Position numbers and translations under genes: made by a program. The notes beneath the pieces were generated by a model that was not told where the DNA came from, searched no databases, and saw only the letters and a program-made list of their open reading frames with translations. A stretch of 64,000 nucleotides of DNA from Microvelia longipes (Eukaryota > Arthropoda > Insecta > Hemiptera > Veliidae), in contig JACMZG010001870.1 in NCBI GenBank assembly GCA_018340805.1, positions 17,069,363 through 17,133,362 of the forward strand, read 5' to 3'. Position 1 is the stretch's first letter, and every line of letters starts with the position of its first letter. Positions 1-12,690 of this stretch are shown here, piece after piece.

Positions 1-336
1 TATTATTGATCAGTGAGTCCTCCATTCCAAAAATAGAACAAACCCCCCCCTCCATGACCTCAACCTCATAAGCATTTTTATTCTTCGAAAATTCAATGAA
101 AATCAGTCATTGGACAATAAATCAACTATTAATTGTTTTTTTGACGTTGGAAAAGTTCTTTCAAGAATTAGAAAAAAAGATGATTATTAATTTCTAACAT
201 TTTTTTTATTTTAATTCTAAAAGCTTAGTTGTGTTCAAATGAAAGACAATAAAATATAAATCCTAATACTTGTTCATTGAATAATCCACTTATAGTTTGT
301 TGCACCATCCAAACTCTAAAATGGAAAAAAGATTAT

Positions 337-338
337 TA

Positions 339-389
<51 letters not shown>

Positions 390-391
390 AT
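337..391. repeat. (TA)n microsatellite
   Basis: TA run with a few TT breaks. Confidence 0.9.
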
Positions 392-737
392 AAATCATTT
401 ATGCAGAAAATGTTAATTTCTTAATCTTTTAAACAGTTTTTGTTTAGTTAGGAAAATTATAAACAGACTGCGGCGAACGAGTTAAATATTAAAGTTAATA
501 ATCCTCCCTTTTAATAATATCATTTTATTCATTTATAATTTCAAAATTTGTTTAAACAATTCTTTTTTCTTTTTTATCATATTTTTTATTCTTCTTTTCG
601 TTAAATCTTTTAGTTGAAAGCTTAATTTTAATTAGATTTATTTTTCTGTTAAAACCCTCTACATGAGTACATTTTGGTTAAAACCCACGTGGAAAACTTT
701 AGCATGTTTTCATCTGAACATTACGCTGATGAGGATG

Positions 738-1272
738 TTAGTGTGCTAGTGTTTACTACGTTTACACTGGTTACACGTTTACATTGTTTACCCGTTTATA
801 TAGGATACATGTTTACTACGTGTACATTGGATACATTTTTACTACGTTTACATTGGTTACATGTTTACTACGTTACATTGGTTACATGGTTTACTGTTTA
901 CATTGGATACATGTTTACTACGTTTACATTGGTTACATGTTTACTACGTTACATTGGATATGTTTACGTTTACATTGGTTACTGTTTACTACGTTTACAT
1001 TGGTTAATGTTTACACGTTTACATACAACTTTACTACGTTACATTTTTACATGTTTACTACGTTTACATTGGTTACTGTTTACTACGTTACATTGGAGTT
1101 TACTACGTTTACATTGGTACATGTTTACATGTTTACTACGTGTACATTGGACTACGTTTACATTGGTTACATGTTTATACGTTTACATGTTACCATGTTT
1201 ACTACGTTTACATTGGTTACATGCTTATACGTTTACATTGGTTACATGTTTACTACGTTTACATTAGTTACC
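738..1272 (+). repeat. Minisatellite, unit about 24-26 bp
   Basis: About 20 imperfect units of TTTACTACGTTTACATTGGT(TACATG). The long overlapping open frames here are created by the repeat and are not genes. Confidence 0.92.
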
Positions 1273-1589
1273 GCTAGTTATTATCTTTCATTTCGGAAAG
1301 TTTAGTGTAATTATGAAGCACATTAGTTTAATTTATTTTATTTTTAACTCTACCGTTTCATTTTTAATATTTGACTGTCTAATAGAATAAACCGCGTACG
1401 CTCCCGCGGTTATTGTCATGAAGATTTAAGTCTTCCGGTGGTGACCGCATCAATGTAGATAAAGAATCCGATGTTTCGCTTCCACTGTGGGAGGCATCTT
1501 CAGGGATGTAGATCATGATGGATAAAAACACTGATCTACAATACTGAACTGTACGAAAAAAGTTCAGTATGAATTAATTAATTATTTTT

Positions 1590-1857
1590 CTTCTGTAAGA
1601 TGGATGACTTATGATTAGTTGATATAGACTCGTTATCTTAGGTAACTATGCTTATACAAAATGCTGAATTATGCTGATAATCGTTAAAAATACTCGAAAT
1701 TATTATTATTTTTCTCTTTATGTAAACAATTATTGCTGTTGCGCAATGAAATTTCACACACATAATATTCAAGGCATACAAATTAGCGGCTTAATAGCCT
1801 TGTTTCAATTATGCCTTTGTTTCGTCATTAACGGTAGACGTATATAATTTTAATTTC

Positions 1858-1939
<82 letters not shown>

Positions 1940-2196
1940 ATATATATATTATATATAAACTACCGTTAATGACGAAAAAAGGCAAAATTTAAAAGAAGTC
2001 GCTAATTTGAATTCCTTAAATATTATATGTGTGAAATTCCATCGGGCTACAGCAAAAATTGTTTACATAAAGTGATAAATAAAAAATAATTTCGAGTATT
2101 TTTAACGATAATGAGCATATTAACATATATAAGGTGACGAGTCTATATGTACTAAACATGAACTGTCCATGTTACAGAAGATAAAATAATTTTTAA
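1590..2196. mobile_element. Fold-back element with a (TA)n centre
   Basis: The arms at about 1590-1855 and 1955-2196 are diverged reverse complements. Both carry CGTTAAAAATACTCGAAATT or its complement, and ACCGTTAATGACGAAA at the inner edge. A (TA)n tract (1858-1945) forms the loop. The outer ends are not sharply defined. Confidence 0.7.
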
Positions 2197-2307
2197 CTAT
2201 TTATATACATATTTCGTAACCTGAGTCGTTATATAACCGCGCCTCTTAAAGTATTAGATGATTAAATTGTATAAATACTTGTGTGTCATACAACTAACAA
2301 AGTTACT

Positions 2308-2402
2308 ATTGGTCAGGGAAAATTGGTAGAATTGGTCAGGGAAAATTGGTATGGTTGGTCAGGGAAAATTTGTATGATTGGTCAGGGAAAGTCAGGGAAA
2401 TT
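2308..2402 (+). repeat. Short tandem array, unit about 22 bp
   Basis: Four or five units of ATTGGTCAGGGAAAATTGGT with a shortened last unit. Confidence 0.85.
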
Positions 2403-2539
2403 AAAATAATTAATTGAGTGCAATCCCTGAACTAGTAACCTAACTTAACTGGTACGTAAATTGTATATTGACTGTAAATTGTGTATATGTGATTGTTTAT
2501 TGACTCTTCCTAATTAAAAGAAAAATTTAAACGCGTCCT

Positions 2540-4470
2540 TGGATATTATGGGTATAGCTGTAAAGTTCCTGTTGAGTTTAAAACTCCTGAAGGCTATAGA
2601 AAGCTAGTACATTACTTTGGAGGTCTGAATTTTCTCACCTATCCAGCCTAAAGAACGCGCCATTCCAAGTGATTCTCCGCCATCATCGCTCATGGCAAGT
2701 ATTTTGAGGTTTTGGTGATGATGGCTATGAGTGATGATGGCAAATGGCTATCAATCATGGCTGTAATATTTTTGGAAGCTATAGAATCAACCTCAACTTA
2801 TAACCCTCTAGATAATTGGTTACCTAATAATTCTGAGGGCGCTCGTAGCGAGACCGAAGTAATAACTTCTTCATCATTTGATAACCTTGTCAATTTAAGG
2901 GCGAGCGAAGCAAGTCCAAAGATGTGAGAAAAAACACCGATATACCTCGTACTGATTTTTTTTATTTGTTTTTTCCTTTACTTTTCCCCGTCGCCTACTC
3001 TAGGGGCATTGGCGGTTGGTCGTAATTTGAATAAACTTAAGGGAAAAGCGTCCCAGTTAATCCGGAATTATTATTAGTATTAATGATTTTGTAATATTTT
3101 TATAATTTACATTTATGGTTATGAGTTTATTGTTTTATATATTTATTATAGTTTCTCTTGTGTTGATTGTATACATTATCATATATTTTATAAGTTGTAA
3201 AAAATACCAATGGACCTAAAAAATTGTAAAAGATACATTTGTTTTTCGGGACTGGCCAAAATAGTTTTCAGACCATCATTAAGCTCCACCAGTTTTTTTC
3301 GAAAATCAGGCCATTACAATCCTCTATTATGTGTGATATAGTAATGCTTGATCCTCCATACCAATAACATAAGCGGCGCTTCCTCTCCCGCTAATAGGTA
3401 TTCATGTGTAAATCTGTTACGGCCAATAGCTACCCTTTTTAGGATTCCTTTCTATTTAGGGACTGTGGTAAAGATCCTGGATCAAGATTGGGTCAAAAGA
3501 AGCGGCATTGGGTTTCTTGCACTGTTACATTTTGATTTAAATAGGCTGTTAAATTTAAATATTTAAATACATTTTTTGACAAATTCAAATAAGTGTGCAC
3601 GATTTAAATTAAAATTTACAATATTGTGCTGCGACATGAAAGTATTAATTTAAGATAATTTTAAATTATAATAATTTTAGTATTGTTTTTTTTAATGAGT
3701 GTATTTTTTTATTTAAATACTTGAAACGTATTCCTTTTTTCAAGAATGCAAATAAGTGTGCAGGTTTTATTTTTAATTAAATTAAATCTTTATTTAAGAG
3801 TAAAACAAATAGCAATGGTACATAAAAACAAATATTATTATATAATGAAGAATGTTTTTACCCCAAGAATAATTTTCAGGTTCTAAAAATAAGATCTTCC
3901 ACCTTCCCCTTTGAAATTAAATTAATTATTATTTTTCAAAAATCAAAAACATAAAAATCTTCTTATGGTTCAATGAGGTTTTTTTAATATTTTAACTAAT
4001 AATTTTTTTTATTCTTTATCAAAAAGTACTAATTAAATAGTATTAAGAAAATAAATTGTTCTTTATTTTAAATATTAAAAAAAACTTTAAGGTATTTAAA
4101 TCAAAATAAAACATTATTGCCCCAATGTAAAATATAATCAATGTTGATCATCTTTTAGTGGAAGGGGTTAATTAATGTTTCTTAATTAAATTTTTAAGTA
4201 TAAAGCAATTAATTAAAGTGAGAAACAAAAGTAATAGAAGATTTAATCGCAGGTTGTTTTATACTTATTTTCTATTAAATTTGTACTTGTAACTATATAC
4301 ATTAATTATTGGGTAATTTTTTCCTCGTTCAAATTTGTAAAAAGAACTAACAAGTTATAATGATTATTCTTATTTAAATTACATTTTGGCAATTTAATTT
4401 AGTGTAATGTAATTTTTTTCTTTGGGAAAAAATATTATTTTTTATTTTAAATTGTTAGTCACTCTGCAAC
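2540..4470. other. AT-rich non-coding stretch
   Basis: No supported gene. It contains one copy of the GGGCGAGCGAAGC module (2838-2960). The rest is low-complexity AT-rich sequence. Short open frames here lack splice context or homology I can recognise. Confidence 0.6.
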
Positions 4471-4476
4471 CAGTTA

Positions 4477-4860
4477 AACATCTTAGTTGAGATGTAAGTG
4501 AACAGTTGTAACATCTTAGTGAGATGTAGTATGTAAGTAGAACATCTTAGTTCTTAGAGATTTAAGTAGAAATCTTAGTTGAATGTAGTAGAACATCTTA
4601 GTTGAGATGTAAGTAGAACATCTTAGTTGAGATGTAAGTAGAACATCTTAGTTGAGATGTAAGTAGAACATCTTAGTTGAGATGTAAGTAGAACATCTTA
4701 GTTGAGATGTAAGTAGAAATCTTAGTTGAGATGGTAGTTGAGGTAAGTAGAACATCTTATTAGTTGAGATTTAAGTAGAAAATCTTAGTGAGATTATGTA
4801 GAATATTAGTTGAGTTTAAGTAGAACATCCTCGTTGAGATGTAAGTAGAACATCTTAAGA
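4477..4860 (+). repeat. Minisatellite, unit about 25 bp
   Basis: About 15 units of AACATCTTAGTTGAGATGTA(AGTAG). Each unit contains its own small hairpin (CATCTTAG..TGAGATG). Confidence 0.9.
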
Positions 4861-6640
4861 TATAATTACCCTTCCGGGCTACAATAAGGATTCCAAATTT
4901 TATAATAGGGATATTTGAAAAGTCATAACATTTCTTTAATTTTATTATTTTTTTTATTATTTTTATATTTATTTGATTTATTTTTGATTTTTTTAATATA
5001 TGCTTCATACTTAGGAGTGACTGAGTAAAGGAAATCCTCAAAAGATAGTTTTTATTTTGTTGTTTTGACCAAATTTTAGGTGAATTAAAATCTTCATATT
5101 ATCTACAGATTTTAAAATATGAAACTAATTCAGATTATTGTTATTAAATTTTTTAAACTAAGCTCAAATAAATATTAGGCACATATTTTAGTATATCTAT
5201 TTCTGGCCATATTTAAAATTTTAATTAGAAAATTATAATAAATTAGCTGGTTTTATTTATAGGTAATAATTTGCTTCAATAAAATTAATAAAGCAATAAT
5301 AAATACTCCTGGGTGGGTAAAAAAATCAGTATATTTTTTTTATTAATCTATTCTTAACTAAACAATAAATTGCCAAAAACATGATTGCAAATTTTATTGT
5401 TAGTAAATTCATAATTTTCCCATAATTGCAGTAGAATAATATCTCCCAGGTATAATAAACTGTAATACTATAATGCAATTTTATGTATTACCTGGCGTGC
5501 TGGTTAAATTTAATATTAATTTTACAAATATTTGGTTTTTAATCACAATCAGTTCTCCGACAAATTTTCAAATAATATTACCCTAATAAGTTTAAATAAC
5601 CGTGTTTGAAAACTTTCCAAAACTGATTTGTCGAAATTTTAATGATGTCATACTTTTCGATGTACATAATTAATTAGTTCTTAAAAGGTAAACCTAACAA
5701 TTAGACTCCATCGTTTGTTTTTGAGTGAACAAACTATATAAAGTTAAGGTTCTACTGTCTCTTGTTGTATCAATTTAGATTATCATTTATTACTTTATAA
5801 AGTATAAAACTTTATTACAAATACAAATAAGTAGGACTTAACAAAATCGGGTTTTTTCGTTAGCTTTTAATTGTTTTAGAAAATATAACTGCTTTTTATG
5901 ATGGTAGAAAACTAGCGATCACTAAGGCAAAATTCTACCTGTTAAAACCCTGTAAAAATGTAGAAGCACTGGGTGTCATATTTTTCTTTAATCACAAGCT
6001 TAAAATTTGTATTAAAGATAATAATCCAAGAGCCGGGCCTGAAAAAATATGACTTATTTTGTACTACTTCAAACCAAATATTTCTGAAAATATACCTTAT
6101 ATATAAAGAAACAACATGGTTTGCCTATCCAGAGTGAAGCCCTTCATATGATTGAACATGCTCATAATGTTATGAAATCACACGAATTTCAGTTTTCTTG
6201 AAATAAGTGGTTCCCTGAGGGTCGTGTGCAAAACATAAGAAGAACAGTTTTAAAGGCGATAACATTTTCTGTAAAACGAGTGTTTAATCATCAAAATCGG
6301 ATGACTACAACCAAAGTAATGGCTCTTTCAAAAACACTAAAAAAAATTTAATTCATGCTGTTAGTTAATTTCTTTGGAAAAATATTAGGTTTTTGTGCAT
6401 TTTTTTGGCCATTTAACAAATGTCAAAACATTAATTGTATTTATCCGATTTTGACGAAAAAACACTCGTTATATAGAAAATTTTATCAGCTTTAAAAAAG
6501 TTCTCTTCATGTTTTGCATACGACCTACAGGGAACCACTTATTACAAAAAAACTGGAGTGCGATTTTCTAATATTTTAAGAGAGTGGAATTTATTTATAA
6601 GAATTAATTATCTTTTACGGTTAAATAGCCCTCTAAAATA
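4861..6640. other. AT-rich non-coding stretch
   Basis: I see no gene. Weak inverted similarity exists between about 6190-6300 and 6440-6560 (GTGGTTCCCTGAGGGTCGT and AGGGAACCACTTATTA), suggesting another eroded fold-back. Confidence 0.5.
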
Positions 6641-6865
6641 GCAGATCATTTTGTAAAAAATGCATTACCTTTTGAAAGCGCTAAACATGAAAGAATAATG
6701 ATGCAGGTGTTAGTATTTCCCACTGGTGTAATATTAACATTAAAGGCCCATGAAGCAACAAGTGGTATAAAACAAAAACCACTTGTTTGAGTCTCAGTGT
6801 TAACTGACATGGAATATTTATTTTGATATTGCGAACACACAAACACACATACACATATATTTATT

Positions 6866-6887
6866 TAAATATATATATTATATATAT

Positions 6888-6944
<57 letters not shown>
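6866..6944. repeat. (TA)n microsatellite left of the 7.1-kb palindrome
   Basis: TA run preceded by ACACACATACACATATA. Confidence 0.9.
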
Positions 6945-6948
<4 letters not shown>

Positions 6949-6982
6949 AAATGAAAACTGAAAATACTAATCGTATTTAATA

Positions 6983-7217
6983 AAACATTAAAGATAATAA
7001 TAATAACTTACAGAGGTGAAAACATAAGTGTTGTGGGTTTTAGAAAATTTTCGACATACGTCTTCGTCGGTCTATAGAGAAAGGAAGTTTCCGAGCTACT
7101 CTGAGTAGCTCGGAAACTTCCTTTCTCTATAGACCGACGAAGACGTATGTCGAAAATTTTCTAAAACCCACAACACCTATGTTTTCACCCTCTGTAAGTT
7201 ATTATTATTATCTTAAT
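6983..7217. repeat. Near-perfect palindrome of about 235 bp
   Basis: The arms of about 117 bp meet at a single T (7101) in GAGCTACTC-T-GAGTAGCTC. The arms differ at only a few positions (for example TAAGTGTTG against CAACACCTA). (TA)n tracts lie on both outer sides, so the pairing may extend further. Confidence 0.85.
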
Positions 7218-7218
7218 G

Positions 7219-7222
7219 TTTA

Positions 7223-7281
<59 letters not shown>

Positions 7282-7320
7282 ATATATTATATAGTAGTAT
7301 AGTGTATATATATAGTATAT
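7219..7320. repeat. (TA)n microsatellite right of the 7.1-kb palindrome
   Basis: TA run with TTAT and TAG interruptions. Confidence 0.9.
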
Positions 7321-7375
7321 AATTTATGTAAATTTAATAATTATGAAACATCAAAATGTATATATTTTTTAATGC

Positions 7376-9814
7376 GGTCATTTCATCACCGCCAGAGCAG
7401 AGGGCTGTCAGGTGACCGACTCCGATTTCCTGAAATTTTAATATGTTGTACCCCCTATAGATAGGAAATGTTTCCCAAAGTAATTTTATTTTAAATATAA
7501 TTGTGACTTTGGAGGGTTCAAAGTTCAAAAAATTTCAAATTCGGGGCAAATTTGGTAAAAGTTATATTTACATTTTGCATAGCGCCTTTAATATTTGTGA
7601 TAAGAAGGTGATTTTTCTCATTGTAAAGATAAAGAGTTCCTTTACAAATAAAATGCTGCAAATGTTACCATTTCTGGAGAGACTGTTCTGATGCAAAATA
7701 ACCTAAATTTTCTTAATTTTTGAAATTTTAATTTATAATTTGGCTATATAAATAACGATAAAAGTTTAAACTACTGCTTTTAAGAGTCTAACCCAAGTTT
7801 TATGCTCAATTTTTATGAATTTTTCTGATGCATTGTATAGCTAAGGGAGAGTTGAGAAAACTCAGTTTTTCGGAAAAATTCCCATTTTCGACCTCAATTT
7901 ACTCCAAAACTCCACACTTAATCTTCATGAAATTTGGCTGATTTCAGTCCATACCGTCTAGTTTTAAGAAATAAAATACTTTTAAACATATTGTGTGAAA
8001 GTCAAAATAGCCCTCTTATGAGCCGAAATTACACCGTAATTTTCATATTTTTGCAAACTATGGAATAAATTTATTTGTTAGTTTTTGGTCATTATGCATA
8101 TATGTATACATAAATTAGTATTAATAAACTAAGTTACAATGATGTAAACTGCTCTCTGTTTGCGAAAGTATATGTTGTGTTTGATGTGACGTCACTGAAA
8201 AAATGCCCGACGTTAGTTGGGTGCATTATAAATATGTGCTCCGAGGTGGGAGTCTCTAGTCTAAGGAGACACTATTAGAAGTAAGTTCCATTATGGTACC
8301 CTATGGAAACAGCCTCACTTTTAGGTCCCTTATTTTATGTGTTATTTTATACATGGCCTCCCTTTAAGTATTAGTCTCTTGGCTCAAACCTACCAGTTTC
8401 CTTTCAGCTTACAAGATATGTATAGACCCACCTAAAGAAAAAATAGGGATAAAAGGTGCATTATGAAGAAGAAATAATAATTAATATAAATAAAATAATT
8501 TGAATTACCTACGGTATAAATGAGGAAGATTAAAATAGTATCCAGAAATAATATTTGATTTACTTTCTCTATTATTTCAAATTATTTTTTTATAAATAAT
8601 TATATATATTCTTCATAATGCCTCTTTATCCATATTTTTATAGGTTGGTTCACATATTTTTTAGGCTGGAAAGAAACTAATAGGTTTAAGTAGTGCAAGA
8701 TGAGGCAAAAAAGGAAATAAATGCTAAAGTCAGTTTAACTCTTTCCATTTGGTCCTGAGCTGGAAGGAAACTAGAGGGTTTGAGTCAAAGAGAATAATAC
8801 TTAGAGGGAGGCCTTATATAAAAATAAATAATAATAAGGACTAAAGTGAGGCTGTTTCCATAGGGTACCAATGGAACTTACTTCTAATAGTGTCTCCTTA
8901 GACTAGTGACTCCCAACACCTCGGAGCACATATTATAATGCACCCAACTAACGTCGGGCATTTTCAGTAACGTCACATCAAAACACAACATATACCTTTC
9001 GCAAACAGAAGAGCAGTTTACATCATTGTAAACTTAGTTTATTAATACTAATTTATGTATACATATAGCATAATGACCAAAAACTAACAAATAATTTATT
9101 CCATAGTTTGCAAAAATATGGAAAATTACGGTGTAATTTCGGCTCATAAGAGGGCTATTTTTGACTTTCACAAATATGTTTAAAAGTATTTTTTATGTTC
9201 TTAAAACTAGACGGTATGGACTGAAAATCAGCAAATTTCATGAAGATTAAGTGTGAGTTTTGGAGTAAATTGAGGTCGAAAATGGGAATTTTTCCGAAAA
9301 CTGAGTTTTCTCAACTCTCCTTAGCTATACAATGCATCAGAAAAATTCATAAAAAATTGAGCATAAACTACTTGGGTTAGACTCTTAAAAAAGCAGTAGT
9401 TTAAACTTTTATCGTTTATTTATATAGCCAAATTATTAAATTAAAATTCAAAATTAAGAAATTTTAGGTTATTTTGCATCAGAACAGTGCTCTCCAGGAA
9501 TATGGTACAACATTGTTGCAGCATTTTATTTGTAAGGAACTCTTTATCTTTACAATGAGACCAAATCACCTTCTTATACAAATATAAAGGCGCTATGCCA
9601 TAAAATGTAAATTAACTTTTTACCAAATTTGCCCCGAATTTTGAAATTTTTTGAACTTTGAACCCTCTCAAAGTCACAATTATTAATTTAAAATAAAATT
9701 ACTTTGGAAACATTTCCTATCTATAGGGGTACAACATATTAAATTTCAGGAAAATCGGAGTCGGTCACCTGACAAGATTTTTGTAGATTTGCCTGGCTGG
9801 TAATGAAATGACCC
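7376..9814. mobile_element. Large fold-back element, two ~1.1-1.2 kb inverted arms
   Basis: The left half (from 7376) reads as the reverse complement of the right half (to 9814), with small indels, around a centre near 8580. For example, ACTCCGATTTCCTGAAATTT at the left matches AAATTTCAGGAAAATCGGAG at the right. The ends are GGTCATTTC and GAAATGACCC. ATGC lies on both sides (7372-7375, 9815-9818), which fits a 4-bp target duplication. I see no transposase. Open frames inside are not gene-like. Confidence 0.8.
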
Positions 9815-10146
9815 ATGCAAGAGTTCTATTGTGTCCTCTAAACTACGGGCACATTAATTATCAGAATTGCTCCCAATTTTAGTGCAGGTCTTATTAAAGT
9901 CTGCACAATGCGTCTAAATTTTAATTTTTTAATAAAGAGTAAAGAGTGAGTTCTTAAGCATAATATTGAAAATCGGAATAGTCAAGACAAATTTAAAGTT
10001 GCTACGACAAATGGAGGTGAAGTAATTTAGGGAATTTAAAAAAAATGCGGATAGCTTTCAGCTTCCGCTGAAAGCTGTATTGAACATCTATTCGAAGTCA
10101 TCTAACAGCATTATTAATAATTTGATGTGTTCGATTCTATGTGCAG

Positions 10147-10311
10147 GTATTTAACATAGCTAAAGAAGAACAAACAGTGCAGCCAAGCAGTCCTAGTAGC
10201 AACGAGAGTGTAGTGCCACCTTTAGATTTAACAGGAGGCCTTCAGGCGACACTGTGTAGGACACCATCAATATCCTCTCATACGTCCCTCGACAGCACCA
10301 CCTCCAGGCAG
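10147..10311 (+). CDS. Synaptotagmin-like gene, internal linker exon (partial gene)
   Basis: This is a 165-nt open exon (55 codons) preceded by CAG and followed by a consensus donor, GTACGT. Both boundaries are phase 0. It encodes a Ser/Thr/Pro-rich, low-complexity stretch (residues such as QPSSPSSNES and SISSHTSLDS) with no fold that I recognise. That suits the linker between the membrane anchor and the C2 domains of a synaptotagmin. I join it to the exons at 27140 and 57949 because strand, phase and composition agree and the third exon has recognisable C2 sequence. The transmembrane exon is not visible and probably lies left of the window. The join is inferred; the exon structure is seen directly. 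Confidence 0.6.
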
Positions 10312-11227
10312 GTACGTTCCACATCCTTAATAGGAGAAAGCTGGAGTACCAGTAAATAAATCAAGTTTAATATTGTTGTAATCACAGTGATCCCTTTCAT
10401 GTTAGTATATTTTAATTTATAAGATGATAAAAACCATCAACTTGACATCTTGACAAAATAGCTTTTATAAGAATCCTTCTATCATGGAATGTGAAATTGA
10501 TCACTGCTAATTTATTAGTCTACAATCCAATTCTTCCCTGGGGTTTAGTTTTACCCCTCAGCTCAAAGAACAGCATTTCTACTTGTTCCCCATTTTGCTG
10601 GATTTTTTAAAAAGATGCGCAGATAATATTTTGAGCAATAATTATATTTTCGCACACATTTAGACCCTAGATTTCGCTAATTTTTCAAATGTTTTAGTGC
10701 ATTTCCTTTGAAAACCCCAAAAAGAAGTGTGCAACAAGCAGTTATATTGTTAACCAACATTCCCCCCCCCCCTTTATTTAAATTTTTTAACCATCAGACG
10801 TATATTAATGAAAATTAGGATCCTTTTTTGTGTTAAAGGAACTTCTTTTTGGTGGTGCCCAAAAATAGAAAAAAGTACATTGGAAGATATACTTTATTGG
10901 GATTCTAAGAATAAATACAAGACATTTTGCCCCCAGCAAATTTATTTCCAAGACCCCTATTTTGGTGGGAATTGAAAGAAATGCAAAATTTTGACATTTT
11001 AACTCAAAATTCAAGTTCAAGAAAAATTATTGTGTAAAGGAAACTTCTTTTTTGGCCGTAAACTATTATTCGGATTTTTGGGTTCTAGGGATAAATAAAA
11101 GACATTTTGTGCTCAAATTGTAAACATTGGACAGTTTCACTCAAAACTTAAGCTTAACTAATAAACATTTTGCCAAGAGTAAAAATCCTTTGTTCTTGGC
11201 TTAAGAATAGAACCAATATAGTTCTAA
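10312..11227. other. Start of the first long synaptotagmin-like intron
   Basis: No gene. Two related blocks (10835-11030 and 11035-11170, both with GGAACTTCTTTTT / GACATTTTG) look like an old tandem duplication. Confidence 0.5.
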
Positions 11228-11665
11228 GGGAAAATTGAAGTGGGCGATGGATGATTATAAGGGGTGGATGAGACCTAATGGGGTAAGGAAGTGGGTGATG
11301 GATGATTATTAGGGGATGATAAGACCTAATGGAGTAAGGAAGTGGGCGATGGATGATTATAAGGGGGTGATAAGACCTAATGGGGTAAGGAAGTGGGCGA
11401 TGGATGATTATAAGGGATGGATGAGACCTAATGGGATAAGGAAGTAGGCGATGGATGATTATTAGGGGGTGATAAGACCTAATGGAGTAAGGAAGTGGGT
11501 GATGGATGATTATAAGGGGGTGATGAGACCTAATAGGTTAAGGAAATGGGCGGTGGATTATTATAAGGGGGTGATGAGACCTAATGGGGTAAGGAAGTGG
11601 GTGATGGGTGATTAAAAGGGGGTGATGAGACCAAATGGGGTAAGGAAGTGGTCGATGGATGATTC
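11228..11665 (+). repeat. Minisatellite, unit about 51 bp
   Basis: Eight or so units of GATGGATGATTATAAGGGGT followed by GAGACCTAATGGGGTAAGGA. Unit variants differ by substitutions and small indels. Confidence 0.9.
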
Positions 11666-12487
11666 TTATGAAATCTTCGTAAGAACTCTTGAGAATGTAC
11701 TTCCTTAAGGCTATCCCTCTGCAACAGTTCTTGGATAGCATCGTCGCTATTAGTCGTAGAGCATTGAAATTTTGTACACTTACTCTACAACTAATTATCT
11801 TGTGAAGTACCGTGGCCGATTTTTGATATCACGCTTAGAAGTACCATTTTTACTCTTCATTCAGGAAAAAGTAAAACGGTACTTCACATTTTGTGGGTCT
11901 AAATAGAGTGTTTACCAAATTTGACGCGATTTGGGCCATTATTATGGCTGCTACGTGAGAACTAAAATTTAGGGGGGTAGTGGAAGGGGGTAGAAGAGGG
12001 CAGTGGACACACACACACACACGCGCGTAGGGCCGCCATTATGACCGGGAGTGACTTGCTTTATTTCGACCCCCACCTTATCTTTTCTTACTCGGACCTT
12101 CCTTATCTCTTTCTTACTCTTATATCTTTACACTATAAGATTATAACTATTCTTTGACTTCTAAAAAAAATTTTTTAGACCTTCACTTTTACTATTATAC
12201 TATATTTGTTTAAATGGATATTTTTTATTATATATTATTATTATTAATTTATAAATTAATTAATGAATAAACCATAATTGTAATGATTAAAAAATTAATA
12301 CACATTCATTTTATTAATTTGTAGACATAATTTTATTATTTACTAAACATAATATTATTAATTATTTAATTAATAAATATGAATTTCGTTAATTATTTAA
12401 TATATAACCTTAAATCTAAAATAATTAAAATAATAATCCTTAATTTTATTAATTATTAAAATAATATATATCAATTTTATTAAATAA

Positions 12488-12690
12488 TAACCGTTATGTC
12501 TGCCTCCGACGCCGGAGGTCTGGGGTTCGACGCCCCGGATATGCTCTCAGTTTTTATGAATAGTATATATTGTAAAATAGTCTCGCCAACTTTAATTCAT
12601 TTTTTAAGCATGATGGATGCAATAGCACCCGAGGTGTGAAACCCTGATAGACAAAAAGGCCTAAAACTGGCATTTTATTATATTGTTTGG
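12488..12690 (+). repeat. tRNA-like repeat fragment (anticodon arm plus T arm)
   Basis: CCTCCGACGCCGGAGG forms an anticodon-type stem, and GGGGTTCGACGCCCC a T arm with a B-box core. The sequence after it (GCTCTCAGTTTTTATGAA, then GGCCTAAAACTGGCAT) resembles 26610-26800, suggesting a dispersed SINE family. There is no full cloverleaf, so it is not called as a tRNA gene. Confidence 0.55.

Noticed and set aside
674..1305. Two long overlapping open frames
   Set aside because: Both run through a 24-26-bp minisatellite. The peptides are the repeat read in two frames, with no other support.
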